In this document: one piece after another, positions 1-8,365 of the stretch
Position numbering within the stretch: the stretch's first letter is position 1
Layout: every line of letters begins with the position of its first letter
Source of the DNA: Actinomadura sp. BRA 177
GTDB taxonomy: Bacteria > Actinomycetota > Actinomycetes > Streptosporangiales > Streptosporangiaceae
Reading direction: 5' to 3'
Assembly: GCF_013372625.1 (NCBI RefSeq)
Contig: NZ_JABXFD010000667.1
Span: 1-64,000, forward strand
DNA length: 64,000 bases
Notes under the pieces: model-generated
Told to the model about the DNA's origin: nothing
Seen by the model: only the letters and a program-made list of their open reading frames with translations
Databases searched by the model: none
Position numbers and translations under genes: made by a program

Positions 1-658
1 CAACCCGCACCGCCCCGACAAGCCGCGCCCGATCCTGGAGGCGCCCGAATACCGAACGTCCCGCCTCAGGCGCCACACGACCCTGATGGCCACCGTGCCC
101 TCTGCCGGTCGTGAGGGTGACGGTTATGGCGGTTATGGCGGTGATGGTCAGGGCGGCGAAGCCGCCGATGGCGGCGGGGAGGAGGGTGCGGACCAGGCGG
201 CGGGTGCCGCCGGGCTCGTGGGCGCGGGCGGCGGCCGCGACCACCCAGGGCAGGGCCGCGTAGCCGAGGAGGAGCGCCCACTGGCCGAGCAGGAGCCGCT
301 CGGCGACGAACGGGTTCCAGGCGTAGCAGACCCCGGCGGCGAGGCGCGGCAGCATGCGGCGGGACGGCACCAGCGACGCCGCCGACGTGCACGCCATGAC
401 GAAGATCGCCAGCAGGACGAGCTTCTGCACGACGTCCGCCGGGATTATGTGCGCGAGCGCTGTGACGAACGCGTCGCTCGGGACGTGCCGGGGCACGATC
501 CCGGTCAGCCCGAACGTCAGGTCCGTGAACGACGGGCCGGGCACGAACACCATGTCGTACGACAGCACGAAGCCGGGCGCGAGCCCCGGCCCGAGTGCCG
601 CAAGCCCGAGCCCCAGCCCGGTCAGTGCGGCCACCAGGTGCCGCGTCCGCTCCCCCAT
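1..658 (-). CDS. Polytopic membrane protein, partial (runs off left edge)
   Basis: I do not recognise a characterised family with certainty. The reading starts at ATG 656-658, 12 bases after the stop of the upstream acyl-CoA dehydrogenase, so the two are probably co-transcribed. The first 170 residues look like a real actinobacterial integral membrane protein: an N-terminal hydrophobic segment, then VVQKLVLLAIFVMA, then a segment containing YAWNPFVAERLL and ALLLGYAALPWV. This resembles large GT-C-like membrane proteins of mycobacteria and relatives. From about base 140 down to 1 the frame stays open, but the composition stops looking membrane-like and third-position GC falls, so the C-terminal part may be frameshifted or rearranged. 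Confidence is for a real membrane-protein gene, not for a function. Confidence 0.55.
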   Translation of the reverse strand, partial: MGERTRHLVAALTGLGLGLAALGPGLAPGFVLSYDMVFVPGPSFTDLTFGLTGIVPRHVPSDAFVTALAHIIPADVVQKLVLLAIFVMACTSAASLVPSRRMLPRLAAGVCYAWNPFVAERLLLGQWALLLGYAALPWVVAAAARAHEPGGTRRLVRTLLPAAIGGFAALTITAITAITVTLTTGRGHGGHQGRVAPEAGRSVFGRLQDRARLVGAVRV

Positions 659-670
659 CGAGCCTGGACG

Positions 671-2803
671 CTACCCGACCGGCTCGGGGTCTCGGGGCAG
701 CCCGAGGATGCGCTCGCCGATCACGTTCAGGTTGACCTCGGTGGTGCCGCCGCCGATGCTCATGGCGCGGGACGCGAGGAGGTACCGGGTCCAGCGGGCG
801 CGCAGGTCGTCCTTCCAGCCGCCGGTCAGCGCGCCCTCCTCACCGAGCAGCGTGAACCCGAACTCGGTGACCTGCTGGCCGTGCTCCATCGCCACCAGTT
901 TCCGGACGTTCGCCGTCGCGCCCGGGTCGGTGCCCGAGAGCTGCTTCAGCGTGGCGCGGAGGCCGAGCAGGTTGAACGAGTGCTCGTCGCAGGCGAGGCG
1001 GCCGAGGCCGTCCCGGACGACGGGGTCCGCGTCCAAGCCGAGGTCGGCGGCGAGGTCGAGCAGCTTGGGCAGGTCGCCGCCGAGCTGGAAGCTGCTGGTC
1101 AGGCCGACGCGCTCGTTGGCGAGGGTGGTGCGGGCGACGCGCCAGCCCGAGTTGACGGGGCCGACGACGAGGTCGTCCGGGACGAACACGCCGTCCAGGA
1201 ACACCTCATTGAACACGGCGTCGCCGGTGCATTCGCGCAGCGGCCGGATCTCGACGCCGGGCGATTTCATGTCGACGAGGAAGTAGGTGATGCCGTCGTG
1301 TTTGGGCCGGTCCGGGTCGGTGCGGGCGATGCAGATGCCCCACTGGGAGTCGCGGGCGAGGGACGTCCAGATCTTCTGCCCGGTGATCGTCCAGCCGCCC
1401 TCGGTGCGCTCGGCGCGGGTGCGCAGCCCGGCGAGGTCGGAGCCGGCGCCCGGCTCGGAGAACAGCTGGCACCAGATGATCTCGCCGCGCAGCGTCGGCG
1501 GCAGGAACCGCTCCTGCTGCTCCGCCGTCCCGTACTGCACCAGCGACGGGACGACCCACGCCGCGATCATCAGCGGCACCGGGCGCACCTGCGCCGCCTT
1601 CAGCTCCTGCTGGATGACGATCTGCTCCAGCGGCCCGGCGCCCCGCCCCCACGGCTTCGGCAAGTGCGGCGTCACCCAGCCGCCGTCCGCCATCGCCGCC
1701 CGCTGATCGAGCGGCTCCATCGCGGCCAGCTCGGCGACGCGGGCGCGGATCTCCTCGCGGACCGGTTCGGCGTCCTCGTCCAGCTCGACGCTCATCGGCC
1801 GCCGGACGCCCCGCACCGCGAGCGCGGCGACGTCTGCCCGGTGCGTACTGGCCCGTCCCAGGAGCGCGCGGAGCGTCAGGGCTCGCCGGTAGATGAGGTG
1901 GGCATCGTGCTCGTAGGTGTAGCCGATGCCTCCATGGATCTGGATGTTGCCCTCAGCGCAGGTAACCGCAGCGTCCGCTGCGAGCGCGGCGGCGACTCCG
2001 ACCGCGTAGGCACGCTGCTCCTCAGGTTCGGTCAGCGCGCGCGCCGCGTCCCATACGGCGGCCCTGGCGCGCTCGACGGCGATGAGCATCCGGGAGCATT
2101 TGTGCTTGATGCCTTGGAACTGGCCGATCGGACGTCCGAACTGCTCACGGAGCTTGGCGTAGGCCACGCCGTCGTCCAAGGCTCGTCCCGCCACGCCGCA
2201 TGCCTCGGCCCCCAGCAGGACGACGGCGAGGGCTTGCGCGTCCACCCCGTCCAGGAAGCGTTCGACGGTCACGCCGTCGACGGTTACCGACCCCACAGGA
2301 CGCGTGACGTCGAGCGACTCCAGTGCCCCTACGGTGACGTCCTCCTTGTTGAGGACGACCCAGCGGTCACCGGCCGGAAGCACGAACACGTCCGCGAGCG
2401 GAGCACCCAACACAGGCTGGACCGTGCCCGAGACCGTTGAGCCGTCGACGTCAAGACTGCCTGACAGCGCCACCGCCGCGGTTCGTGAACCGTCCGCCAA
2501 GCCGGAAACATCGGCCCCGCACGCGTGCAGGACCGCGGACGCCAGGACGGTCGGCGTGTACGGGCCCGGAGCGAGCACGCGGCCGAGTTCCTCCAGCGCG
2601 ACGGCCTGCTCCAGGATCCCGAAGCCCTGCCCGCCGGCGTCCTCGGGCAGGTGCAGGCCGGGGAGGCCCTGGGCGGCGAGCGCGGGCCAGAACCCGGCGT
2701 CCGCCTCCCGCGCCGCTCGCGCCGGGATGTTCCGCTCCGCGAACCCGCGCACCGACGCCGCCAGCGCCTCGTGCTCCTCGGTCAACCCGATCGCCATGGC
2801 CAC
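671..2803 (-). CDS. Two-domain acyl-CoA dehydrogenase (FadE34/ChsE3-like)
   Basis: Encodes 710 residues made of two consecutive acyl-CoA dehydrogenase folds, about residues 1-330 and 336-710. The second half carries the flavin-site signature SEPGAGSDLA and the C-terminal GGGTTEVNLNVIGERILGLP. Length and architecture match the fused FadE34 type, which in Mycobacterium tuberculosis (ChsE3) oxidises the CoA-activated steroid side chain. FAD-dependent alpha,beta-dehydrogenation of an acyl-CoA is therefore the likely reaction. The ATG at 2803 gives the standard N-terminus of the family. A near-palindrome GAACGTCATTC lies 32-42 bases upstream of the start codon and may be an operator. The steroid link is supported by the nearby KstR-like site and ketosteroid-isomerase-like gene, but the exact substrate is inferred. 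Confidence 0.9.
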   Translation of the reverse strand: MAMAIGLTEEHEALAASVRGFAERNIPARAAREADAGFWPALAAQGLPGLHLPEDAGGQGFGILEQAVALEELGRVLAPGPYTPTVLASAVLHACGADVSGLADGSRTAAVALSGSLDVDGSTVSGTVQPVLGAPLADVFVLPAGDRWVVLNKEDVTVGALESLDVTRPVGSVTVDGVTVERFLDGVDAQALAVVLLGAEACGVAGRALDDGVAYAKLREQFGRPIGQFQGIKHKCSRMLIAVERARAAVWDAARALTEPEEQRAYAVGVAAALAADAAVTCAEGNIQIHGGIGYTYEHDAHLIYRRALTLRALLGRASTHRADVAALAVRGVRRPMSVELDEDAEPVREEIRARVAELAAMEPLDQRAAMADGGWVTPHLPKPWGRGAGPLEQIVIQQELKAAQVRPVPLMIAAWVVPSLVQYGTAEQQERFLPPTLRGEIIWCQLFSEPGAGSDLAGLRTRAERTEGGWTITGQKIWTSLARDSQWGICIARTDPDRPKHDGITYFLVDMKSPGVEIRPLRECTGDAVFNEVFLDGVFVPDDLVVGPVNSGWRVARTTLANERVGLTSSFQLGGDLPKLLDLAADLGLDADPVVRDGLGRLACDEHSFNLLGLRATLKQLSGTDPGATANVRKLVAMEHGQQVTEFGFTLLGEEGALTGGWKDDLRARWTRYLLASRAMSIGGGTTEVNLNVIGERILGLPRDPEPVG

Positions 2804-2834
2804 ACCTTTCCTCGGACGTGGCCACAGCCTATTA

Positions 2835-2845
2835 GAACGTCATTC
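2835..2845. promoter_or_regulatory. Possible operator upstream of acyl-CoA dehydrogenase
   Basis: GAACGTCATTC is an imperfect palindrome with GAA/TTC outer arms and one mismatched pair. It lies between the stop of the anchored protein gene and the acyl-CoA dehydrogenase start. Position and shape fit a TetR-family operator for a fatty-acid gene. I cannot assign a regulator. Confidence 0.35.
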
Positions 2846-2851
2846 GGTCTG

Positions 2852-4126
2852 TCAGGACGCGATCTTCAGGTGGGTGAAGAACTCGTTGACGTCCGGCCAG
2901 TGCTTCTTGTGCGTGTTCGGCATCGACGCGAACACCACCGCCGGGGTCTTCCGGCCGGTGTCGATCACCGCGGTGGCGACGATCTCGCCGGTCGCCTTCA
3001 CCCCGGACCGCTGGTAGGTCAGGTAGGACGCGATCAGCCAGCCCTTGTGCCCGTCCACGGTCAGCGCCTGCGACGCCAGCGGCGCCGTCTTGTGCGGGAA
3101 CGCGTAGTACTGCGCCTCCTGCCCCTGCGCGACCAGGGCGGCGACGTTCTTCACGCTGCCCGGCCCCGCGTAGGCGCCCTGCATGCCCGGGTGCAGCGTG
3201 CCGGTGAGCAGCTGGCCGTACCAGAGCTGCTGCGCGTGCCGCTCCGTCACCAGGATCTGCTGCCCGGACCATCCCGACGTGCCCAGCTTGTTCTGCTTCG
3301 TCGGCACCTGCCAGGGCGCCGCGAGCCGCGGATACGCCAGCCCGGAGTAGGTGTCCTTCACCATGCCGAGCATCCGGCTCGGCGTCCCGGCGAACCTCGC
3401 GAGCGGCTTGTCCGGCGGCAGCCGCACCTTCGCCGCCGCCTCGGACTGCTCCGCCGCGGCCCGCTTGTCGGCGTTGCCGGCGGGCTCCGCGGGCTCGTCG
3501 CCGCCGCCCCTGGTGAGGTAGACGGCACCGGCCGCGATCAGCGCGACCACCAGCAGCCCGACACCGCCGACCAGCACCAGCCGGGACCGGCCGCCCGTGT
3601 CGTCCAGGACGTCCCGGGACGGCTTCGGCGACCCGCCGAGCTTGGCGTCGGCGGACTCCTCGTCCGCCATCCAGTCCGGCATCTGCCAGTTGCCGCTGCT
3701 CGGCTTGCCCGGCTTCGCCGGCTGCCCCGACCCGGTCGGGACGGCCGGAACGTAGTTGGAGTCGCCCGGGCCGTCGTCGAAGAGCGACCCCTCCCACTGG
3801 GGCTGCTCGTCCTCCGAGACGGGCGCCTCCTCGGCGGACGCCTCGTCGCGGACGGGCGCGACCCTGACGTCGTCGGCGTCGCGGTCGTCGGACTCCTGGG
3901 CCGGGGCCTGCTCGACCCGGCCCCACACGTCGTGCGACCCTGCGTCCTCGCCGGGGTCGGCGGGATCGGTCGGCGCGGACATGAACACCTCGGGAAGCTC
4001 GGACTCGGGGGACACCGCCTGCGGACCGGCCGGGCCGCCGGCGCCGGGCCCCTCCCGGAACCCGTCCCGCGGCTCGCTCTCGCTCATATCGGTCCAGCGC
4101 ACACCGCGCTCCCCCTGATCGGACAT
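2852..4126 (-). CDS. Single-pass membrane-anchored protein with long acidic cytoplasmic region
   Basis: No known function. The N-terminal 180 residues are rich in Asp, Glu, Pro and Ser and look disordered. One transmembrane helix follows at about residues 180-202 (VGGVGLLVVALIAAGAVYL). A probably extracytoplasmic domain of about 200 residues has conserved-looking Trp and Tyr positions and ends THLKIAS. I used ATG 4126; GTG 4135 and ATG 4087 are alternatives, and none has a clear Shine-Dalgarno sequence. The gene reads toward the acyl-CoA dehydrogenase but has its own spacing. The architecture is common in actinomycete envelope proteins of unknown role. Confidence 0.8.
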   Translation of the reverse strand: MSDQGERGVRWTDMSESEPRDGFREGPGAGGPAGPQAVSPESELPEVFMSAPTDPADPGEDAGSHDVWGRVEQAPAQESDDRDADDVRVAPVRDEASAEEAPVSEDEQPQWEGSLFDDGPGDSNYVPAVPTGSGQPAKPGKPSSGNWQMPDWMADEESADAKLGGSPKPSRDVLDDTGGRSRLVLVGGVGLLVVALIAAGAVYLTRGGGDEPAEPAGNADKRAAAEQSEAAAKVRLPPDKPLARFAGTPSRMLGMVKDTYSGLAYPRLAAPWQVPTKQNKLGTSGWSGQQILVTERHAQQLWYGQLLTGTLHPGMQGAYAGPGSVKNVAALVAQGQEAQYYAFPHKTAPLASQALTVDGHKGWLIASYLTYQRSGVKATGEIVATAVIDTGRKTPAVVFASMPNTHKKHWPDVNEFFTHLKIAS

Positions 4127-4201
4127 GCGGCACACGTTACGCGAAGATCAGGACTGGACATCCCGCGCGTAATCACGCTCAGGACACATCTTCTTATCGC
4201 C

Positions 4202-5038
4202 TCAGTGATGCCTTGCCATACCGCCGTCACCCGTTGTGACCAGCGGGTCGTCTGCCAGGCGCTCCCTGGCCATCAGCGTGGCCCCGGCCACCGCACCCGG
4301 CATGGCGAGCACCGCGCCCAGCGGAATGAGGAACACCACAAAAGTCGTCGCGCCGAACCCGACCACCAGCGGCCGGTCGCCCCGCATCCGCGCGAACCGC
4401 TCCTTGCGCAGGATGCCGCGCCGCTCCAGCGCGACCGAGGTCAGCTCACCGGCCAGGAAGTAGCCCGACACCAGCGCCGCCACCACCGGGACGACCGTCT
4501 GCCCCACCACCGGCAGGAACCCGCACGCGAAGAACACGACCGCGAACCCCAATGCGATGACCCCGATGATCACCGTGTCCTTGATCGCCCGCCCGATCTG
4601 GACGAGCAGCGGGACGTCCGGCTCCGGCGGCGCGCCGCCCTGCGACTCCTCCACCCGGACCGCGATGGCCTCGTAGAAGGGATCCCCGACCAGCAGCGTC
4701 ACCGCAGTAAAGGTGATCACCGCCACGAACAGGGCGGACCCGTAGATCGCGATGCCGGCGACGACCCGCGCGGACGTCCGGGCCGCGTCCGACCAGCCGT
4801 CGGCGAACCCCGTCACCCACCCGGCCAGACCGTCGATCTCGAACGCCAGGAAGATGAGCGCCGCCGCGTACACGGTCAGCACGATCAGCGCCGGGATCAG
4901 CCCGAACAGCCACTGCACCGGATGCCGCGCCATCCACCCGATGCCGCGCACCAGATAGCCGGCGCCGCTGAACAGATCCTTGAACCCGGACGGCTTCGGG
5001 GCCTTCGCGGGCACCTGCGGGACATGCGGTTGGCTCAC
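4202..5038 (-). CDS. EI24/CysZ-like membrane protein
   Basis: Encodes 278 residues with a GTG start and four or more long hydrophobic segments, including LFGLIPALIVLTVYAAALIF, ALFVAVITFTAVTLLVGDPF and ALGFAVVFFACGFLPVVG. The GDPFYEAIA and RERLADDPLV motifs are typical of the EI24/CysZ superfamily. CysZ is a sulfate permease in proteobacteria. Actinobacterial EI24 proteins are mostly uncharacterised, so the transport role here is inferred. It is transcribed toward the anchored protein gene with a 75-base gap. Confidence 0.85.
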   Translation of the reverse strand: MSQPHVPQVPAKAPKPSGFKDLFSGAGYLVRGIGWMARHPVQWLFGLIPALIVLTVYAAALIFLAFEIDGLAGWVTGFADGWSDAARTSARVVAGIAIYGSALFVAVITFTAVTLLVGDPFYEAIAVRVEESQGGAPPEPDVPLLVQIGRAIKDTVIIGVIALGFAVVFFACGFLPVVGQTVVPVVAALVSGYFLAGELTSVALERRGILRKERFARMRGDRPLVVGFGATTFVVFLIPLGAVLAMPGAVAGATLMARERLADDPLVTTGDGGMARHH

Positions 5039-5191
5039 GCACCCAGACCCTATACGCGCAATCCGCTATCAGCAGGAGCACATGCGTCGGCGGGGCGCCC
5101 TGGCGGAACAGGACGTCGCCCGCACGGAGCCGCCGCCGCGTGCCCGCCGCAGGCGAGCGACTCCGGCTTCCCTGGCCCCTGGCACCGGACT

Positions 5192-5205
5192 AGAACGGGT
5201 TCTAG
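5192..5205. promoter_or_regulatory. KstR-type palindromic operator
   Basis: TAGAACGGGTTCTA matches the KstR consensus TnnAACnnGTTnnA exactly, and the symmetry extends to CTAGAAC-GG-GTTCTAG (5191-5206). It ends nine bases before the LLM gene start, where a bound repressor would block the promoter or a leaderless start. KstR is the TetR-family repressor of cholesterol catabolism in Mycobacterium and Rhodococcus. Whether this genome has KstR cannot be seen here. Confidence 0.7.
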
Positions 5206-5214
5206 TATCTGGGC

Positions 5215-6081
5215 ATGAGGTTCACCTACGCCGAGGCCATGACCGACCCGTCGTACTACGTGCCGCTGGCCAAGGCGGCCGAGGACGCGGGCTACACGAG
5301 CATGTCGATCGCCGACTCGCTGGTCTATCCGAAGGAGTCCGACTCGACCTACCCCTACACCGCGGACGGCAACCGGGAGTTCCTGGAGGACAAGCCGTTC
5401 ATCGAGACGTTCACCCTCATCGCGGCCCTCGGCGCGGTGACCACGAAACTTCGCTTCACGCCGTTCGTCCTCAAGCTCCCGATCCGGCCGCCCGTGCTGG
5501 TCGCGAAGCAGGCGACGTCCATCGCGTGCATGACCGGCGGGCGGCTCGGCCTGGGCGTGGGCCTCAGCCCGTGGCCGGACGACTTCCAGGTCATGGGCGT
5601 CCCGTGGGAGCGGCGCGGAAAGCGGATGGACGAGGCGATCGACATCCTGCGCGGGCTCAGTACCGGGGAGTACTTCGAGTTCCACGGGGAGCACTTCGAC
5701 ATCCCGGCGATCAAGATGACGCCCGCGGGCCGCTTCCCGATCCTCGTCGGCGGGCACAGCGAGCCGGCGCTGCGCCGGGCCGTCGTGCGCGGGGACGGCT
5801 GGATGCACGCGGGCGGCGACGACCTGGACGCGCTCCTGGCCAGGCTGAACGAGATCCGGAAGGAGGAGGGCAAGGCCGATGATCCATTCGAGGTCCACGT
5901 GATCTCGATGGACGCCTACACGCCCGACGGGGTCAAGCGGCTGGCGGACAAGGGCGTCACCGACGTGATCGTCGGCTTCCGGATGCCCTACGCCGAGGGC
6001 CCCGACACCCAGCCCCTGGCCAAGAAGATCGAGCACCTCGAACGCTTCGCCGAGACGGTCATCGGGAAGGTGAACCCGTGA
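5215..6081 (+). CDS. LLM-class F420-dependent oxidoreductase
   Basis: Encodes 288 residues of the luciferase-like monooxygenase fold, in the F420-dependent branch common in actinomycetes. The N-terminus (MRFTYAEAM), the GGRLGLGVGLSPW loop and FPILVGGHSEPALRR are typical cofactor-barrel motifs. It probably performs a hydride transfer on a lipid or steroid-type intermediate, but the substrate is unknown. The start lies just after a perfect KstR-like palindrome. Its stop overlaps the GTG start of the next gene by four bases, so the two form a translationally coupled pair. Confidence 0.88.
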   Translation: MRFTYAEAMTDPSYYVPLAKAAEDAGYTSMSIADSLVYPKESDSTYPYTADGNREFLEDKPFIETFTLIAALGAVTTKLRFTPFVLKLPIRPPVLVAKQATSIACMTGGRLGLGVGLSPWPDDFQVMGVPWERRGKRMDEAIDILRGLSTGEYFEFHGEHFDIPAIKMTPAGRFPILVGGHSEPALRRAVVRGDGWMHAGGDDLDALLARLNEIRKEEGKADDPFEVHVISMDAYTPDGVKRLADKGVTDVIVGFRMPYAEGPDTQPLAKKIEHLERFAETVIGKVNP

Positions 6082-6533
6082 AACAAGAACACGTTACAGA
6101 CGCGATCGCCTGGCACGCCTCCGAGGCCGACCACCCGGCCCGCCGCGCCGGCCGCGCCTCCATGGCGGCCGTCATCGAGGGTCGCAAGGACGACTGGCTG
6201 GCCCTCTTCGCCCCCGACGCCCTGATCGAAGACCCCGTGGGACCGTCCTTCCTCGACCCCTCGGGCAACGGCCACCGGGGCCGCGACGGCATCACCGCCT
6301 TCTGGGACAACTTCATCTCCACGATCGCCGGCTTCCGCTTCGCCGTCGCCGACTCCTTCGCCAACGGCGACTGCTGCGCCAACGTCGCCACGATCACCAC
6401 CACGATGGGCGACGGCTCGACCATGACGATCGACTGCGTCCTCATCTACCGGGTGGACGAGAACGGCAAGATCACGTCCCTGCGGGCCCACTGGGAACCC
6501 GACCGGGCCATGGCGACCGTCACCAAGCCCTGA
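6078..6533 (+). CDS. SnoaL/ketosteroid-isomerase-like (NTF2-fold) protein
   Basis: Encodes 151 residues with the alpha+beta-barrel pattern of the NTF2 superfamily: an N-terminal helix, FAPDALIEDPVGPS, GRDGITAFWDN and RVDENGKITSLRAHW. The acidic residue in the EDPVG segment is where ketosteroid isomerases place a catalytic Asp. A role in double-bond isomerisation or hydration of a ring compound is plausible but unproven. The GTG start sits inside the LLM stop (GTGA overlap), so the two proteins are made together and probably act in one pathway. The stop directly abuts the stop of the convergent EAD2 gene. Confidence 0.8.
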   Translation: MKQEHVTDAIAWHASEADHPARRAGRASMAAVIEGRKDDWLALFAPDALIEDPVGPSFLDPSGNGHRGRDGITAFWDNFISTIAGFRFAVADSFANGDCCANVATITTTMGDGSTMTIDCVLIYRVDENGKITSLRAHWEPDRAMATVTKP

Positions 6534-7532
6534 TCACGGACGGGCGTCATCCGGCGGCGCCAGGAGCGACTGGGCGATCGTTTGCTTCAGCCGGAGCATC
6601 GCCATCGACTCGCCCACGAACCCTTGGACGGCCTGCAGGAACTGCTGCAAACCGCCCGAATAGTCGAGGCATGTCCGGACGATCGCGAACAGGTCGGCGC
6701 GCGCCTCCGGCGACCGCGGGACGGCCCCGGCGATCTCCATCGACAGCGCCGCGACCACCTGGTCACGGCCGCGCTCGGCGCGCAGGCGGGGGATCTCCAG
6801 CAGGCCGTCCACGACGCGGAACAGGTCGGCCACCGGCACGTCCGCGGGGTACGCCTCGAACCCGGCGGCCTCGGGCACCTGCTCCGTGGGCACCGCGGGC
6901 ACCCTGCCCGCCGGACGGACGGGCCGCCCCCCGGGCACCATGACCCACGCGTCGTCGGAGGTCTCCTTCACCTTCACCTTGACCTGGTAATAGTCGCCCG
7001 GATCGACCAGGCCCCGGCCCTGGCTCACCACGTCGTCGTACACCCGCCGCGACACGATCAGCGCGATCCCGGTCTCGGCCGCGGCCACCGCCTCCTTCAG
7101 CGGCGCCGCGTCCAGCAGCCGGAACGCGTGCGTCAGCGCCGTGCTGACGATGCCGCGCCCGTCCGACTCGGCTTCACCTGTGTTGACCGCCACCCGCAGG
7201 CGCATCCGCGTGGCCTCGTTCGCCGCCGCATTGTGATGCCGCACTTCCGCGCGCAGCCGGTCGAGCACCGCCGTCAGCAGCAGCTCCGTCCGCACGTCCG
7301 GCGGCAGGACGACCATGACCCCGTCCCCGCGATCCTCGTGGTAGCACTCGTCCAGCCGCAGCCCGGCCCCCGCCAGACTCCGGTCGAGCCCGTCGTACAT
7401 CGCCTTCCGCACCCGCACACGCACCGGATCGACACGCGACGCGTCATTGAAGCTCGCGATGTCGCACACAAGGAACGAACACATTCCCCCAGGCCGCCAT
7501 CCTCCCGGCGCCGGGCGCACGGTCTCCGTCAC
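6534..7532 (-). CDS. Nucleotide-cyclase-like protein with C-terminal effector-associated domain 2
   Basis: I chose GTG 7532 because GAGGTG lies six bases upstream; the longer upstream reading is low-complexity. Residues 15-190 resemble a class III nucleotidyl cyclase fold: FLVCDIASF supplies the first metal Asp, DRGDGVMVVLP the second, then RVAVNTGEA. The usual N-x-x-x-R motif reads THAFR, so Asn is missing and activity may be altered or lost. The last 90 residues (DLFRVVDGLLEIPRLR to SMAMLRLKQTI) match the helical effector-associated domain 2 described for vWA-MoxR conflict systems. The VMAP protein of this island has a similar domain, so this is probably the effector arm. It is divergent from the fxsA-fxsB operon. 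Confidence 0.72.
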   Translation of the reverse strand: MTETVRPAPGGWRPGGMCSFLVCDIASFNDASRVDPVRVRVRKAMYDGLDRSLAGAGLRLDECYHEDRGDGVMVVLPPDVRTELLLTAVLDRLRAEVRHHNAAANEATRMRLRVAVNTGEAESDGRGIVSTALTHAFRLLDAAPLKEAVAAAETGIALIVSRRVYDDVVSQGRGLVDPGDYYQVKVKVKETSDDAWVMVPGGRPVRPAGRVPAVPTEQVPEAAGFEAYPADVPVADLFRVVDGLLEIPRLRAERGRDQVVAALSMEIAGAVPRSPEARADLFAIVRTCLDYSGGLQQFLQAVQGFVGESMAMLRLKQTIAQSLLAPPDDARP

Positions 7533-7651
7533 AGGCACCTCACCGCTGGTCGCCACCGATCCCACTCTGCAACCCTCAACCGCCCCCGACAAGAAAAATG
7601 CGTCAACCATCACACTCCGCCCATGCCACCGCACAACCCTGGCGCCGCGGC

Positions 7652-7804
7652 TCCCTCGCCATGGCCCCCTCCGCACCCCTCGCGAGCTGGACTTCTCGGT
7701 CTCTCGGAGGGAGCGGCGTTGAGCTCCCACCTGCGGCTCGTCCTCGAAGAACAGCGTGGTCCTCGCCATGCCCTGGCCGGATTCGACAACAACGTGCAGC
7801 TTCG
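7652..7804 (+). pseudogene. Decayed first copy of the fxsA-like precursor
   Basis: Aligned with the two intact copies, this unit keeps PLRTPRELDF in one frame and continues as EGAALSSHLRLVLEEQRG in the next, which implies a small indel near 7706-7712. The C-terminal core FDNNV is recognisable, but the stop codon that follows it in copy 2 (TAG) is CAG here, so the frame runs on. No start codon is in the right frame with a good ribosome-binding site. It is best read as a pseudogene of the precursor peptide. Confidence 0.65.
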
Positions 7805-7914
7805 GCCGCCCAAGGGCAACGACCGGGTGGGGCGTCGCAAAAAATTCGGCGGCGCGTCTTTCGCGGTTCGACGTGCATGCGGACGTCCGATCCGTATGAT
7901 CGTCGCGTCGCGAC

Positions 7915-7920
7915 TAGGCG
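7915..7920 (+). promoter_or_regulatory. Probable -10 element before fxsA copy 2
   Basis: TAGGCG lies in a leader repeated almost unchanged before copy 3. The upstream -35 region is weak, so this is a comparative prediction only. Confidence 0.3.
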
Positions 7921-7988
7921 TACGCCCCTGAGCCCGCAGAGGGAGCGCGACGCATTTCCGATCAATGGGACAAGAGGGGGAGACGGCC

Positions 7989-8183
7989 GTGCCGGACACT
8001 CATGGCAGCACATCAGAGTCGAGCGACCCCAGGGATTCCTTCCCCCTCCCTCTTCTCACCCGCCACGAACTGGACGCCTCGGAACTGCGCGGGGGAACGG
8101 TTCTGAGCTCGGCCATGCACCGTGTCCGCGAAGAACTCCGCAGCCCACAGCCTGTCGGGGCGGGATTCGACAACAAGATGTAG
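7989..8183 (+). CDS. FxsA-like RiPP precursor with FxNxx C-terminus (copy 2)
   Basis: Encodes a 64-residue peptide from GTG 7989, which aligns with the ATG of copy 3 and follows GGGGGAGA. The leader contains PLLTRHELDASELRGGTVL and SSAMHRVREEL, and the last five residues are F-D-N-K-M. FxsA precursors (FXSXX-COOH family) end F-x-S-x-x, and FxsB-type maturases make a three-residue cyclophane between the aromatic residue and the residue two places later. Here that position is Asn. Copy 3 and fxsB follow on the same strand. Family assignment rests on size, the C-terminal pattern and adjacency to fxsB. Confidence 0.75.
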   Translation: MPDTHGSTSESSDPRDSFPLPLLTRHELDASELRGGTVLSSAMHRVREELRSPQPVGAGFDNKM

Positions 8184-8296
8184 CTTCAGCCGCCAAAGAA
8201 CAATGGCCCGGCGGAGCGACACGAAAGAACACCGCGCGTCTATTGTGGGTCAGGACGCGTGCGGGCGTCGGGTTCATACGATCGCCGCGTCGCGGC

Positions 8297-8302
8297 TAGG
8301 CT
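8297..8302 (+). promoter_or_regulatory. Probable -10 element before fxsA copy 3
   Basis: TAGGCT, preceded at about 18 bases by TTCATA, is the copy of the element at 7915. Its duplication with each precursor unit suggests that copies have their own promoters. Confidence 0.35.
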
Positions 8303-8365
8303 GCCGCCCCTGAGGCCACAGAGGAAGCAGCGACGCGATTCACTGTACGAGACAGGGAGACGGCC

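Noticed and set aside
86-2440. 784-codon plus-strand open frame opposite the acyl-CoA dehydrogenase
   Set aside because: It is Arg/Gly/Asp-rich shadow coding caused by high GC; the minus strand has clear acyl-CoA dehydrogenase motifs throughout.
2525-5218. 897-codon plus-strand open frame across the anchored protein and EI24 genes
   Set aside because: The composition is low-complexity, and it overlaps two well-supported minus-strand genes.
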